This document shows, piece after piece, positions 1 through 8,562 of a DNA stretch of 64,000 bases. The stretch spans positions 186,001-250,000 of the forward strand of contig NC_008384.1 in the NCBI RefSeq assembly GCF_000009265.1. The letters are read 5' to 3'. This stretch comes from Rhizobium johnstonii 3841 (GTDB lineage Bacteria; Pseudomonadota; Alphaproteobacteria; Rhizobiales; Rhizobiaceae). The notes under the pieces are model-generated. The model did not search any database. It was not told the DNA's origin and worked only from the letters and a program-made list of their open reading frames with translations. The translations under genes and the position numbers were made by a program. How positions within the stretch are numbered: position 1 is the stretch's first letter; every line of letters begins with the position of its first letter.

Positions 1-74
1 GCCGTCAAATTCGTAGCTTTGCGCTGGATATCCCGGTGAGTTCCGTGCTTCTGATTGATCGAGGGTAAGTGTTG

Positions 75-1568
75 CTACTCTTCGAGCGCTTGATCCTTCT
101 TCCGGCGGATCGAAGGAAGAAGCATTGCGCCGAGAGCGAGGGCCGCGATCGCGAGGAGCACGGCGCTGACAGGACGCTCTACGAAGACCCAAGCGCTGCC
201 GCGGGATACGACCATGGCCCGCCTCAGATACTCTTCCAGCATCGGTCCCAACACGAAGCCGATCAGCAGAGGTGCTGGCTCGAGCGCGAGCTTGAAGAAC
301 AGGTATCCCAGAAAGCCGAACAGGACCGTCTCGAACACATTGAACGGCGAATAGTTTACCGAGTAGACGCCGATGGCGCAGAACACGAGGATCGCCGGAT
401 ACAGGTACTTGTATGGAAGCCTCAGGAGCGACACCCACATCCCGATCAATGGCAGATTGATCACGAGCAACATCAGGTTCCCGATCCACATGCTGACAAT
501 CAGACCCCAGAACAAAGCGGGCTGGGCCTGGATCACGCCAGGTCCGGGCTGAATACCGTGGATCATCAGGCCGCCGATCATGAGAGCCATGACTGCATTT
601 GCCGGGATGCCGAGGGTGAGCATCGGAATGAACGAGGTCTGCGAAGCAGCGTTGTTCGCGCTTTCAGGGCCGGCGACACCCTCGATTGCTCCGGTGCCGA
701 ACTCGTGGCCGTATTTCGAGACCTTCCTCTCGAGCATGTATGAGGCAAAGGTTGACAGTGCCAATCCGCCACCGGGGAGGATGCCAAGAATTGATCCCAC
801 GATAGTGCCGCGGATCACCGACGGCGTTGCCCGCTTGAACTCTTCCTTGGTCAGCATCAAGCTTCCCACCTTGGCGACCGTCCCGCTCCGGTTTTCCGGG
901 TGTTCAAGATTGCGGATGATTTCGGCGACACCGAATATCCCCATTGCCACGGCTACGAAGTCGATGCCCTCGAAAAGTTCGAAGAAGCCGAACGAGAACC
1001 GGACCTGGCCGCTCTGGACGTCTGTGCCGACGAGGCCGAGCGCCACCCCGAGCACGAGCATGGCGATCGACTTGAAGATGCTACCTTGGGCGAGCACTGT
1101 TGCGATGATCAGGCCAAGGAGGATAAGTGAGAAATACTCTGCCGGGCCAAAAGAGAGCGCGAGGTCCGTCAGTAGGGGGCCGGAAGCGGCGACTACCAGC
1201 GTTGCCACGGTTCCAGCGAAAAACGATCCTATCGCCGCTGTGGCCAAGGCCGCGCCGGCTCGGCCACGTTTCGCCATCTTGTGACCCTCCAGTGTCGTCA
1301 CGACAGCCGTGACTTCGCCGGGCAGGTTCAAGAGGATCGCCGAAGTGGACCCGCCGTACTGAGCGCCGTAGTAGATGCCGGAAAGCATGATCAGCGCTGT
1401 AATCGGGTCCAACGCGAAGGTCAGCGGGAGAAGAAGGGCGATGGTCGCGAGCGGACCGATACCGGGAAGGACCCCAATTGCCGTTCCGATCATGCAACCG
1501 ATGAAGGCGAAGCCGAGATTGTGAAAAGTCATCGCGACCGAAAGGCCGAGGGCGAGGTTCTCGATCAT
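75..1568 (-). CDS. tctA: Tripartite tricarboxylate transporter, large permease TctA
   Basis: Large integral-membrane subunit (497 aa) of a TctABC secondary transporter, which uses the ion gradient to import an organic acid delivered by a periplasmic TctC receptor. It is hydrophobic throughout. It carries the family signatures near residues 25-60 (GVLPGIGPLATIALLLP) and 65-85 (YGGSTSAILLNLPGE), and a second-half repeat (GILPGGGLALSTFASY, GVAGPESANNAA), as expected from the internal duplication of TctA. The ATG at 1568 is chosen because longer readings would run back into tctB, which ends 11 bp upstream. It is the last gene of the minus-strand arm. The substrate cannot be read from sequence. 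Confidence 0.93.
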   Translation of the reverse strand: MIENLALGLSVAMTFHNLGFAFIGCMIGTAIGVLPGIGPLATIALLLPLTFALDPITALIMLSGIYYGAQYGGSTSAILLNLPGEVTAVVTTLEGHKMAKRGRAGAALATAAIGSFFAGTVATLVVAASGPLLTDLALSFGPAEYFSLILLGLIIATVLAQGSIFKSIAMLVLGVALGLVGTDVQSGQVRFSFGFFELFEGIDFVAVAMGIFGVAEIIRNLEHPENRSGTVAKVGSLMLTKEEFKRATPSVIRGTIVGSILGILPGGGLALSTFASYMLERKVSKYGHEFGTGAIEGVAGPESANNAASQTSFIPMLTLGIPANAVMALMIGGLMIHGIQPGPGVIQAQPALFWGLIVSMWIGNLMLLVINLPLIGMWVSLLRLPYKYLYPAILVFCAIGVYSVNYSPFNVFETVLFGFLGYLFFKLALEPAPLLIGFVLGPMLEEYLRRAMVVSRGSAWVFVERPVSAVLLAIAALALGAMLLPSIRRKKDQALEE

Positions 1569-1579
1569 GGCTGTCTCGC

Positions 1580-2068
1580 TCAGAACTGGGTGAGGGCGGG
1601 AGGCAGGAACGACACGTTCAAGCCAAGTCCGAGAGTGAATACTGCCCAACAGATCGCAACGAGCGCCACAGTCAGGCCGGCGATCCCCCGGATGGTCTGC
1701 TGCCTGTCAGCGAGGCCACTGATCACGACGACGACGGCGACCGAGACGGCCATCCCGACACGCTCGATCAGGACGCCGAATGCCGCCATCGCGCCAAGGA
1801 TCAGGACCATCTCCCTCCAAGCCCAACTCTCCAGGGGATCGTGCTCGCCTTTGATGCCGAGAATGGCGACCGCTGCGCCGAGCAGGCCCAGCAAACCGAA
1901 GACAAGCATCGGCATGTAGCCGGCCCCCATTTGGGCGGCCGAACCGATTTCGTAGTCCTGATTATAGTAGAGCCCGGCTAGAGCGACGGCGACCAGGAAC
2001 ACCCCGGCCGTCACATCTTTCGCTCCCAGCGGACGGCGTGGAGACGGAGCTGGTTGATCGTTTTGCAT
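1580..2068 (-). CDS. tctB: Tripartite tricarboxylate transporter, small permease TctB
   Basis: Small membrane subunit (162 aa) of the same TctABC transporter, with about four hydrophobic segments (AGVFLVAVALAGLYY near the N-terminus, then YMPMLVFGLLGLLGAAVAIL and later ones). Sequence conservation in this family is low, so the call rests on size, hydrophobicity and position directly before tctA (11-bp gap), which is the standard tctB-tctA order. The start is the ATG at 2068. A much longer open frame in the same register overlaps the SDR gene upstream and is not used. Confidence 0.9.
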   Translation of the reverse strand: MQNDQPAPSPRRPLGAKDVTAGVFLVAVALAGLYYNQDYEIGSAAQMGAGYMPMLVFGLLGLLGAAVAILGIKGEHDPLESWAWREMVLILGAMAAFGVLIERVGMAVSVAVVVVISGLADRQQTIRGIAGLTVALVAICWAVFTLGLGLNVSFLPPALTQF

Positions 2069-2091
2069 TTGAGTGTTCCCCGGTTTTGTTT

Positions 2092-2853
2092 TCAGTGGAA
2101 GGAACGGCCGCCATCGACCGCTAGCGCTGCGCCCGTGACGTAGGAGGATTCCGATGACGTAAGGAACAGAAGCGCTCGCGCAATTTCTTCTGGGTCGGCC
2201 AACCGCTTGAGCGCGTAGTTGCCCACATTGGCGCGGTAGCCATCCGCCATTGGCGTGTCCACCATACCGGGTGCGATGCTGTTGACCCTGATCTTCGGCG
2301 CGAGTTCCGCAGCAAGCGCGCGGGTCAGGTTTACCACGCCGCCCTTGGATGCCGCGTAGGCCGTGTGGCCGGGTGCGTTCGGCAGAAGTCCCTGAGCCGA
2401 GGCGATGTTCACGATCGTTGAGTGCTCGTGCAACTGCAGGAACGGAATGCAGCAGCGCGCGACGATGTATGTGCCGGTCAGATTGACTTCGATGATCCGA
2501 CGCCAATCGTCGGCCGGCACCTCGGTAGCAAGCCCCTTGGACATGATACCTGCCGCATTGATCAGTCCATCGATGCCACCCATCTCGGACGCGGCCTTTT
2601 CGACGGCCCGTGCAACGTCAGGTTCATTTGTGATATCGACGCTGCAGAAGCCGGCAGCAATCTCCTCGGCGACCTTTTGAACCGCGCCGGTGTTTCGGTC
2701 GAAGAGAGTGACTTTCGCGCCTTCCGCCGCAAAGAGCGCGGCTGTGGTGCGGCCGATACCCGAGGCAGCTCCCGTGACAATAATCCTTCGGCCGGCCAGT
2801 CTTACGGATAGGCCTGTGGTATGTACCGAGGTTGAAAGGGGTGATGCGCTCAT
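2092..2853 (-). CDS. Short-chain dehydrogenase/reductase (SDR), arm 1
   Basis: Cytoplasmic NAD(P)-dependent oxidoreductase of the classical SDR family (253 aa). Visible are the nucleotide-binding TGAASGIG motif near residue 28, the NAAG motif, the active-site Ser before the YAASKGG catalytic Tyr/Lys motif, and a typical C-terminal end (VTGAALAVDGG). It lies 23 bp upstream of tctB and downstream of the aldehyde dehydrogenase, so it is probably co-transcribed with the transporter. A second, distinct SDR sits in the opposite arm at 6836, suggesting two oxidation or reduction steps in one pathway. The exact substrate is unknown. Confidence 0.92.
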   Translation of the reverse strand: MSASPLSTSVHTTGLSVRLAGRRIIVTGAASGIGRTTAALFAAEGAKVTLFDRNTGAVQKVAEEIAAGFCSVDITNEPDVARAVEKAASEMGGIDGLINAAGIMSKGLATEVPADDWRRIIEVNLTGTYIVARCCIPFLQLHEHSTIVNIASAQGLLPNAPGHTAYAASKGGVVNLTRALAAELAPKIRVNSIAPGMVDTPMADGYRANVGNYALKRLADPEEIARALLFLTSSESSYVTGAALAVDGGRSFH

Positions 2854-2919
2854 TGCGGTTTACTTTCTTGTATTAAATTCGCTTGGTGCAGTCTGCGCCT
2901 CGCGCGTGGAAAGGGACCA

Positions 2920-4401
2920 TCACCGCATGATGAAGGGATTGGTTGGGCCTTCGGTCGCCGTGGACAGGAAGACGCTCTTGGTCTCGAGATATTCGTTGAT
3001 CGCCTCGATCCCGCTCTCTCGCCCAAGGCCGGATTTCTTGGTTCCGCCGAACGGCATCATGAAGCTGTAGGCACGGTAGGTATTCACCCAGACGGTTCCT
3101 ACCTTGAGGGCCTTCGTCATGCGCATCGCGCGGCCGATGTTCTGCGTCCACACGCCAGCGACGAGGCCATAGGCGATGTCGTTGCCGATTCTTGTGGCAT
3201 CTTCTTCGGTATCGAACTCGATGATGGACAGGACCGGGCCGAAGACCTCCTCCTGTGCGATCCTCATGTCGTTGGTGACGTCGGAGAAGATGGTCGGCTC
3301 CACGAACTGGCCAGCACTCAGGTCCGCACCGGTGGCTCTGCTGCCGCCGAGGATGCATCGCGCGCCGTCTTTGCGGGCGATCTCTATGTAATCCAGGACT
3401 TTTTGAAACTGCGGAGGTGTCGAAATCGGACCGACGTTGGTGTTCGGGTCCATCGGATCGCCCATCCTGATGTACCGAGCGAGATCCACGAGTTTGGTCG
3501 TGAAAACGTCCTTGATCGACTTCTGGACCAATAGGCGGGAGCCGGCCGTGCACATCTGTCCAGCTGCACCGAAGATCCCGGACACGACGCCCGCCGCAGC
3601 CAGGTCGAGATCAGCGTCTTCGAATACGATGTTGGGTGACTTGCCGCCCAGCTCAAGCGCGACTCGCTTCATCTGCTTGGCAGCGGTCTCGTAGATTTTT
3701 GCTCCGGTCAAATCGGAGCCCGTGAAGGTTATCATCGCGACATCGGGATGTTCGACAAGTGCCGCGCCTGCATCATGTCCATAGCCCGTGACAACGTTGA
3801 ACGCCCCGTCTGGCATCCCGGCTTCCTTGACGATCGCTGCAAGCTCCAGCGTGCTGGCCGAGGCGAATTCGGACGGCTTCACGACGACGGTGCAGCCGGC
3901 CGCCAGGGCAGGCGCGCATTTTACGGTGGCAAACCAGATCGGTGAATTCCAGGCGGTTAGGGCGGCTACCACGCCGATGGGTTCGCGCATCGTGAACGCC
4001 ATGGTGTCTGGCTTCTCGACAGGTATCCATGCGCCTTCGATTTTGTCGGCGAGACCAGCGTAGTAGTACCAGCACTCGGCCACGCCGTTAAGCTGGCCAC
4101 GGACTTCGGCGAGCAATTTGCCGTTGTCCCGAGCTTCGATCTCGGCAATCCGATCGGCATCCCGCGTGATGAGATCGCCGATTTTCCGCATGATCCTGCC
4201 GCGTGCAGTCGCTGTCAGCTTTGACCAGGGGCCGTTGTCGAGCGCTTCGCGGGCCGCCTTTACCGCGCGGTCCACGTCTCCCCGCGTCGCTCGAGCCAAT
4301 TCAGCCCACGGCTTGCCATGATAGGGGTCGAGAGTTTCGATATGCTCTCCGCGTTCTCCGTCGGTGAACTGCCCGTCAATGAAAAGTTGGTAGCTGCGCA
4401 T
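2920..4401 (-). CDS. Aldehyde dehydrogenase family protein
   Basis: NAD(P)-dependent aldehyde dehydrogenase (493 aa) that would oxidise an aldehyde to the carboxylic acid in the cytoplasm. The general-base motif ELGGKSP and the catalytic-cysteine motif GQMCTAGSR are both intact, and the C-terminal PFGGTKKSGLGRESG segment is typical of ALDH. The start is the ATG at 4401, preceded by a good AAGGAG ribosome-binding site; upstream in-frame codons lack one. It lies between the TctC gene and the SDR gene on the same strand, so it likely acts on the imported compound or a derivative. Confidence 0.94.
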   Translation of the reverse strand: MRSYQLFIDGQFTDGERGEHIETLDPYHGKPWAELARATRGDVDRAVKAAREALDNGPWSKLTATARGRIMRKIGDLITRDADRIAEIEARDNGKLLAEVRGQLNGVAECWYYYAGLADKIEGAWIPVEKPDTMAFTMREPIGVVAALTAWNSPIWFATVKCAPALAAGCTVVVKPSEFASASTLELAAIVKEAGMPDGAFNVVTGYGHDAGAALVEHPDVAMITFTGSDLTGAKIYETAAKQMKRVALELGGKSPNIVFEDADLDLAAAGVVSGIFGAAGQMCTAGSRLLVQKSIKDVFTTKLVDLARYIRMGDPMDPNTNVGPISTPPQFQKVLDYIEIARKDGARCILGGSRATGADLSAGQFVEPTIFSDVTNDMRIAQEEVFGPVLSIIEFDTEEDATRIGNDIAYGLVAGVWTQNIGRAMRMTKALKVGTVWVNTYRAYSFMMPFGGTKKSGLGRESGIEAINEYLETKSVFLSTATEGPTNPFIMR

Positions 4402-4542
4402 CTTCACTCCTTGAATTCGTCTTGCTGGGCAGCGAATTGCGTTTCGCCGATGGGAGCCCGCAGCGAAAACGGGTCCCATCGGCGATTGCACAGCGGTCCG
4501 CACCCGTCGGCCGTTCATTTGCTGGCGGCCATTGCCGCTAGC

Positions 4543-5523
4543 TCAGTTGTTCAGTCGAATGTTGTTTTCCGTAATGACCTTGCGAAATTTGTCCTGCTCG
4601 GCCTTCAGGAAAGCCTTGAGTTCGTCGCCGGTCTTGATGTCGGTCTGGAAAGACAGCGGCGTGAAGCGCTCCTGGAACTTGGGGTCTTTGACGCCCTTCA
4701 CGATCGCTGCGGAGAACTTCGTCACCACCTCGTCGGGAACCCCCTTTGGGGCGGCATAGCTGTACCAGACGCGCGCGTTGATCTGCGGGTAGCCGATCTC
4801 CGCCGTCGTTGGGACGTTGGGCATATTGGCGGTTCGGGCAGGAGACGTGACTGCCAAGACCCGTACGTTGGGATCATCCTTGAGCAACGCGGCCTCTCGA
4901 GCCGACGCGAAGATCATCTGGGTGAAGCCGCCTGCGAGAGCCTGAATGCCCTCGGGATTGTTCTTGTAGGAGACGTGGACGCCTTTGCCCCCGGCCTCCT
5001 TGAGGAACATCGTGGATGTCAGGTGACCCACGGTGCCTACGCCACCGCTGGCAAATGTCACGCCATCCGGTGACTTGGCCACAGCCATCAACTCGTCGAT
5101 ACTCGTGATTCCCGCCTTGGCTGAGACGATGAGCGCCAGTGGGTAACCGCCGATTTCGACAATCGGTACAAAGTCATCGAGGCCGTACTGGAGGTTATCT
5201 CTGAGGACGGTCTGAACCAGTCCGGCAGTGATCAGGCAGAGGATATTGTATCCGTCTGGCTTGGCTCCGGCGACAGCATTTCCTGCCACAGTAGTTGAGC
5301 CGCCTGCACGATTTTCGATAACAACAGGCTGTCCGAGTTCCTCGCTCGCTGTCTGCGCCAGGAAGCGGCTGAGCGTGTCGTCATCCCCGCCAGGCGCGTT
5401 CCCGATGTTGATGGTGATAGGTCGTACCGGCCACTCGGCTGCGCGGGCATCCGATACCCGCGTCAACAGTCCTGCTGAAATAGCTGCAGTCGTACCGAGC
5501 AAAACGTTTCGTCTCGTAATCAT
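4543..5523 (-). CDS. tctC: TctC/Bug-type periplasmic receptor 1
   Basis: Extracytoplasmic solute receptor of the tripartite tricarboxylate transporter family (326 aa). The N-terminus is a twin-arginine type signal (ITRRNVLLGTTAAISAGLL followed by an Ala-rich cleavage region), so export in folded form is likely. The mature part has the Bug-family pattern WPVRPITINIGNAPGGDDD, a ligand-loop region, and a late APKGVPDEVV motif. The ATG at 5523 has a GGGGGAG ribosome-binding site just upstream, which decides it over an earlier in-frame start. It is the first gene of the minus-strand arm with tctB and tctA. A second receptor of the same family is at 10063. Confidence 0.93.
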   Translation of the reverse strand: MITRRNVLLGTTAAISAGLLTRVSDARAAEWPVRPITINIGNAPGGDDDTLSRFLAQTASEELGQPVVIENRAGGSTTVAGNAVAGAKPDGYNILCLITAGLVQTVLRDNLQYGLDDFVPIVEIGGYPLALIVSAKAGITSIDELMAVAKSPDGVTFASGGVGTVGHLTSTMFLKEAGGKGVHVSYKNNPEGIQALAGGFTQMIFASAREAALLKDDPNVRVLAVTSPARTANMPNVPTTAEIGYPQINARVWYSYAAPKGVPDEVVTKFSAAIVKGVKDPKFQERFTPLSFQTDIKTGDELKAFLKAEQDKFRKVITENNIRLNN

Positions 5524-5697
5524 GGAATTCTCCCCCTGGTAAACATCCATGCCGCGATCAGCACCGCCCGACCTCCCGTCGGGCTCCAGCGCAAACTGCC
5601 GATAGTGGCCTGCGACGCGCTTAATCGAACCCGTCGAGCCGACTCTGTAAAGCCGAAAACCCGATCTACCGCCAAAGGTTATAAGCGTGTGTTATAT

Positions 5698-5733
5698 GGT
5701 GGGGGCCGGGGTGACCGTGTCGAATCCCCCACC
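5698..5733. other. Strong GC-rich hairpin in the tctC-iclR intergenic region
   Basis: GGTGGGGG and CCCCCACC form an 8-bp perfect stem around a 20-nt loop. It lies in the 344-bp gap between the divergent tctC and iclR genes. The loop carries TCGAAT, which recalls a tRNA T-loop, but no cloverleaf can be built around it. There is no T-tract, so it is not an obvious terminator. It may be a leader structure, an operator or chance. The rest of the gap holds no gene I can support. Confidence 0.35.
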
Positions 5734-5867
5734 ACGTCTGAGCTTTGCGGTCCTACGGGATGGTGTATTTTTGGGGTGGCGCGCTTGCCATTTAGACGCT
5801 TATCGTGAGCCGATGAAATCGCTATCTGATGGAATGTGGTTGAAACGCGCAGCTGATCGAGGATGAA

Positions 5868-6659
5868 GTGACAGTGACCGACATGTCCGCCGAAGACGAG
5901 AAATATCGTGCGCCGGCGCTCACGAAAGGCCTCGACATTTTGGAGCTACTGGCATCCGCCAGCGATGGGCTTACCCAGGTCGAGATCGGAAAGATGCTCG
6001 GCCGAACGACGTCCGAAATCTTCCGCATGCTTGTGGTGCTCAGCCAGCGGGGCTACGTCGAGCTTAGCGGAGATGACCGCTACCAGTTGACAACAAAGTT
6101 GTTCGAAGTCGCCCACCGCCATCCTCCGATCCGCCGGCTGACCGCGATTGCAGGCGACGCGATGCAGAAGCTGGCAAACCGGATCAACCAATCCATCCAC
6201 CTGTGTATCCTGCAGGGTGGGCGGCTGTTGGTCGTCGCCCAGGTGGACTGCCCCGACAACAACCTGAACTCCGTTCGGCTCGGAGCGCAAATCCCGATTT
6301 TCGATTCGGCATCAGGCCGCGTGCTGGCTGCGTTCATGGATGACGCGGCTTTGGAGCACCTGCTCACTTTGGCCGGAACGGAAGCCGGAGAGCGCCGGGA
6401 CAGGTTTCTGGCCGATCTTCCCGGGGTGCGCGATGTGGGTTATTGCGAGGGCCCGTCACTTACGCTCGCCGGTGTGACGAACTTGTCCGCACCTATTTTC
6501 GACTACACCGGCAAGGCTGTCGCCGCGATTACCACGCCATTCATACACCGGCTAAACAGCGCATCGCACGTGCCTGTGCCCGAGGCGCGTAACGCGCTCG
6601 TTGAGACCTGTCGGGACCTCTCGAAAAGGATGGGCGCGGGAGCAGCCGTCGACCGGTAG
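5868..6659 (+). CDS. IclR-family transcriptional regulator
   Basis: DNA-binding regulator (263 aa) with an N-terminal winged helix-turn-helix (residues about 15-75, including LTQVEIGKMLGRTTSEIFRM) and a C-terminal IclR effector domain ending in an INRLNS-like stretch. The GTG at 5868 is preceded by GAGGA; an in-frame ATG at 5883 is the alternative. It sits between the two divergent catabolic arms and most likely controls both in response to the imported acid or an intermediate. Effector and sign of regulation are not visible. A terminator follows at 6686. Confidence 0.92.
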   Translation: MTVTDMSAEDEKYRAPALTKGLDILELLASASDGLTQVEIGKMLGRTTSEIFRMLVVLSQRGYVELSGDDRYQLTTKLFEVAHRHPPIRRLTAIAGDAMQKLANRINQSIHLCILQGGRLLVVAQVDCPDNNLNSVRLGAQIPIFDSASGRVLAAFMDDAALEHLLTLAGTEAGERRDRFLADLPGVRDVGYCEGPSLTLAGVTNLSAPIFDYTGKAVAAITTPFIHRLNSASHVPVPEARNALVETCRDLSKRMGAGAAVDR

Positions 6660-6685
6660 TCTTCCTCGAACAAGGCACTTTTGGA

Positions 6686-6712
6686 GGGCTCGGCAGATCG
6701 CCGGGCCCTTTT
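6686..6712 (+). terminator. Rho-independent terminator after the IclR gene
   Basis: GGGCTCGGC pairs with GCCGGGCCC (one mismatch) across a 4-5 nt loop, followed by TTTTGT. It lies 27 bp after the IclR stop codon and separates the regulator from the downstream plus-strand arm. Confidence 0.75.
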
Positions 6713-6743
6713 GTATTTGAAACTCTATTGCGCAAATAAAATG

Positions 6744-6777
6744 TTGACGGCGTCTTCAACATATGAAAGCCTATTTT
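6744..6777 (+). promoter_or_regulatory. Candidate promoter/operator of the plus-strand catabolic arm
   Basis: A TTGACG box at 6744, a small dyad TTCA-acata-TGAA at 6755-6767 and an AT-rich stretch (CTATTTTATATAC) lie between the iclR terminator and the SDR start at 6836. The dyad would be a plausible IclR-family site, but the spacing to a -10 box is not canonical, so this is tentative. Confidence 0.3.
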
Positions 6778-6835
6778 ATATACAAAATTATGCGAGCTTT
6801 CCCCGACAGGGGTTGGCCGCCGTGGAGGAGTAGGC

Positions 6836-7591
6836 ATGCAGAGATTTGAGGGCAAAGTAGTCTTGGTGACGGGAGCGGGCAGCGGCATTGGCGCGGCTAC
6901 CGTTAAGCGGCTGCATGCCGAAGGCGCGACCGTGATTGCCGTTGACGTCACGGAGGAGGGCGTCTCTAAGGTTGTCCAGGAGATCGGCGACCGGACGAGA
7001 GTGGAAGGTCTCGCACTGGATGTCTGCGACCATTCTGCGTCCATCGAGACGGTTGCGGATGTGCGCAAACGCCACGGGGCTCTACACGGCCTGGTCAATT
7101 GTGCTGGCATCAAGGGCGTCGGCAGCATCGTGGACGTCAAACCGGAGAGCTTCGGTCGCGTCATGGCGGTTAACCTCGAGGGCACGATCAACCTCTGCCA
7201 AGCCTTCGTGCAAGCGGTGAAAGACGATACCGGCGACCGCGCGATCGTGAACATCTCCTCTGGCGCGGGTGTGATGGGCGTTGCGAACAGGCTACCTTAC
7301 GTGGCCTCCAAGTTCGCGGTGTCCGGCATCACGAAATCGATGTCGCCTGAACTCGGGCCGCTTGGCATTCGCGTGAACGCGGTAGCGCCGGGCATGACTA
7401 AAACACCGTTCACCGAATACATGCTGCAGGACCCGGCTGCCGTGGAGCGGGTCAATGCCAAGCATCCGATCGGCAGAATGGGAGAGCCCGAGGAAATTGC
7501 GGCTGTCATCGTCTTCCTTCTGACCAAGGATGCAAGCTTCATGACCGGCGCGATTGTCGCGGTCGACGGAGGCCAGACCGCTTGCCTTTGA
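6836..7591 (+). CDS. Short-chain dehydrogenase/reductase (SDR), arm 2
   Basis: Classical SDR oxidoreductase (251 aa) with the cofactor motif TGAGSGIG near residue 14, the NCAG variant of NNAG, an active-site Ser in NISSGAGV, the YVASKFA catalytic motif and the C-terminal MTGAIVAVDGG segment. The ATG at 6836 follows a strong GGAGGAG ribosome-binding site. It is the first gene of the plus-strand arm, 32 bp before the SMP-30 lactonase. An SDR followed by a lactonase is a common arrangement for oxidising a sugar or hydroxy-acid to a lactone, which supports a sugar-acid route. Substrate unproven. Confidence 0.93.
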   Translation: MQRFEGKVVLVTGAGSGIGAATVKRLHAEGATVIAVDVTEEGVSKVVQEIGDRTRVEGLALDVCDHSASIETVADVRKRHGALHGLVNCAGIKGVGSIVDVKPESFGRVMAVNLEGTINLCQAFVQAVKDDTGDRAIVNISSGAGVMGVANRLPYVASKFAVSGITKSMSPELGPLGIRVNAVAPGMTKTPFTEYMLQDPAAVERVNAKHPIGRMGEPEEIAAVIVFLLTKDASFMTGAIVAVDGGQTACL

Positions 7592-7623
7592 TCTGTTGGT
7601 GCTGACCAACGAGGGAGGATGCG

Positions 7624-8526
7624 TTGGCCGATATTCGACTTTTAGTGGACTGCAAAAACAATCTCGGCGAAGGCCCGGTTTGGGACGTCCGCGAACAGCG
7701 CTTGTACTGGGTGGACAGCACGGCAGGGGAGATATGGTCCTGCCGTGAAGACGGAAGCGACGTTCGCACTTTCTATGTGCCGACGTACATCGGTTCCATG
7801 GCCCTCCGTGAAAACGGAGGCGCTGTGCTGGCGCTGGCAAGCGGGTTCGCCCTCTACGAGTTCAATTCCCAGCGGATCGAGTACGTTGGAAATCCGCTGG
7901 CCGACCAACCCGACTACAGGTTCAACGACGGCAAGGTCGATCGACGAGGCAGGTTTTTCGCGGGGTGCATGGGCTACGACTTCCATCCGCTTGATGTGAC
8001 CATACCCAGAAACCCCTCCGGGAACGGGTCGCTGTACCGCCTGGACCCCGACCTTCGCGTAACTCAGGTGGACACGGGGTTCATCTGCTTCAATGCACCG
8101 TGCTGGAGCCCGGACAGCCGGACGTTCTACTGCGGTGACTCCGAGCACAAGGCCATCTGGGCGTACAACTACGATCTTGAAACGGGTGTCGTCAGCGACA
8201 AGCGTCTCTTTGTATCCGACGCGGGCTACGCAAGCACGGTGGACGGCGCGACCGTCGACACCGACGGCTTCATTTGGAACGCAAAGGTCCTTGGGGGCCG
8301 GATCGTCCGATACAGGCCGGATGGGATCATCGACCGGGTAGTCGACGTGCCGGTGCGCAACGTGACGAGCATCATGTTCGGCGGCCCCGACCTGGACATT
8401 CTTTATTTCACCAGCATGGGACGCCCGATGCGCGGCATCCCGCCTAAGGAACACGGGGCCGGGGGCCTGTTCGCCATTCATGGTCTCGGGGTCAAAGGAC
8501 TTCCCGAGACCCGGTTCGCCGGCTGA
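7624..8526 (+). CDS. SMP-30/gluconolactonase-family lactone hydrolase
   Basis: Six-bladed beta-propeller hydrolase (300 aa) of the SMP-30/regucalcin/gluconolactonase family, which opens sugar lactones with a divalent metal ion. Family features seen are LGEGPVWD at the N-terminus (metal-binding Glu), the FNDGKVDRRGRF segment (Asn/Asp ligand region) and CWSPDSRTFYCGDS late in the protein. The start is TTG at 7624, justified by a strong GAGGGAGGA ribosome-binding site 5 bp upstream; there is no good ATG alternative. It is co-directional with the SDR and the PrpD-type gene. Confidence 0.9.
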   Translation: MADIRLLVDCKNNLGEGPVWDVREQRLYWVDSTAGEIWSCREDGSDVRTFYVPTYIGSMALRENGGAVLALASGFALYEFNSQRIEYVGNPLADQPDYRFNDGKVDRRGRFFAGCMGYDFHPLDVTIPRNPSGNGSLYRLDPDLRVTQVDTGFICFNAPCWSPDSRTFYCGDSEHKAIWAYNYDLETGVVSDKRLFVSDAGYASTVDGATVDTDGFIWNAKVLGGRIVRYRPDGIIDRVVDVPVRNVTSIMFGGPDLDILYFTSMGRPMRGIPPKEHGAGGLFAIHGLGVKGLPETRFAG

Positions 8527-8562
8527 CCGGCAACTTGAAATCAAAACGAGGATGACTTTGAA

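Noticed and set aside
3..68. Possible end of a plus-strand gene at the left edge (22 codons then TAA)
   Set aside because: Too short to recognise and the frame cannot be followed outside the window.
5698..5733. tRNA or tmRNA 3' end
   Set aside because: A TCGAAT loop is present but no acceptor stem, anticodon arm or D-arm can be built.
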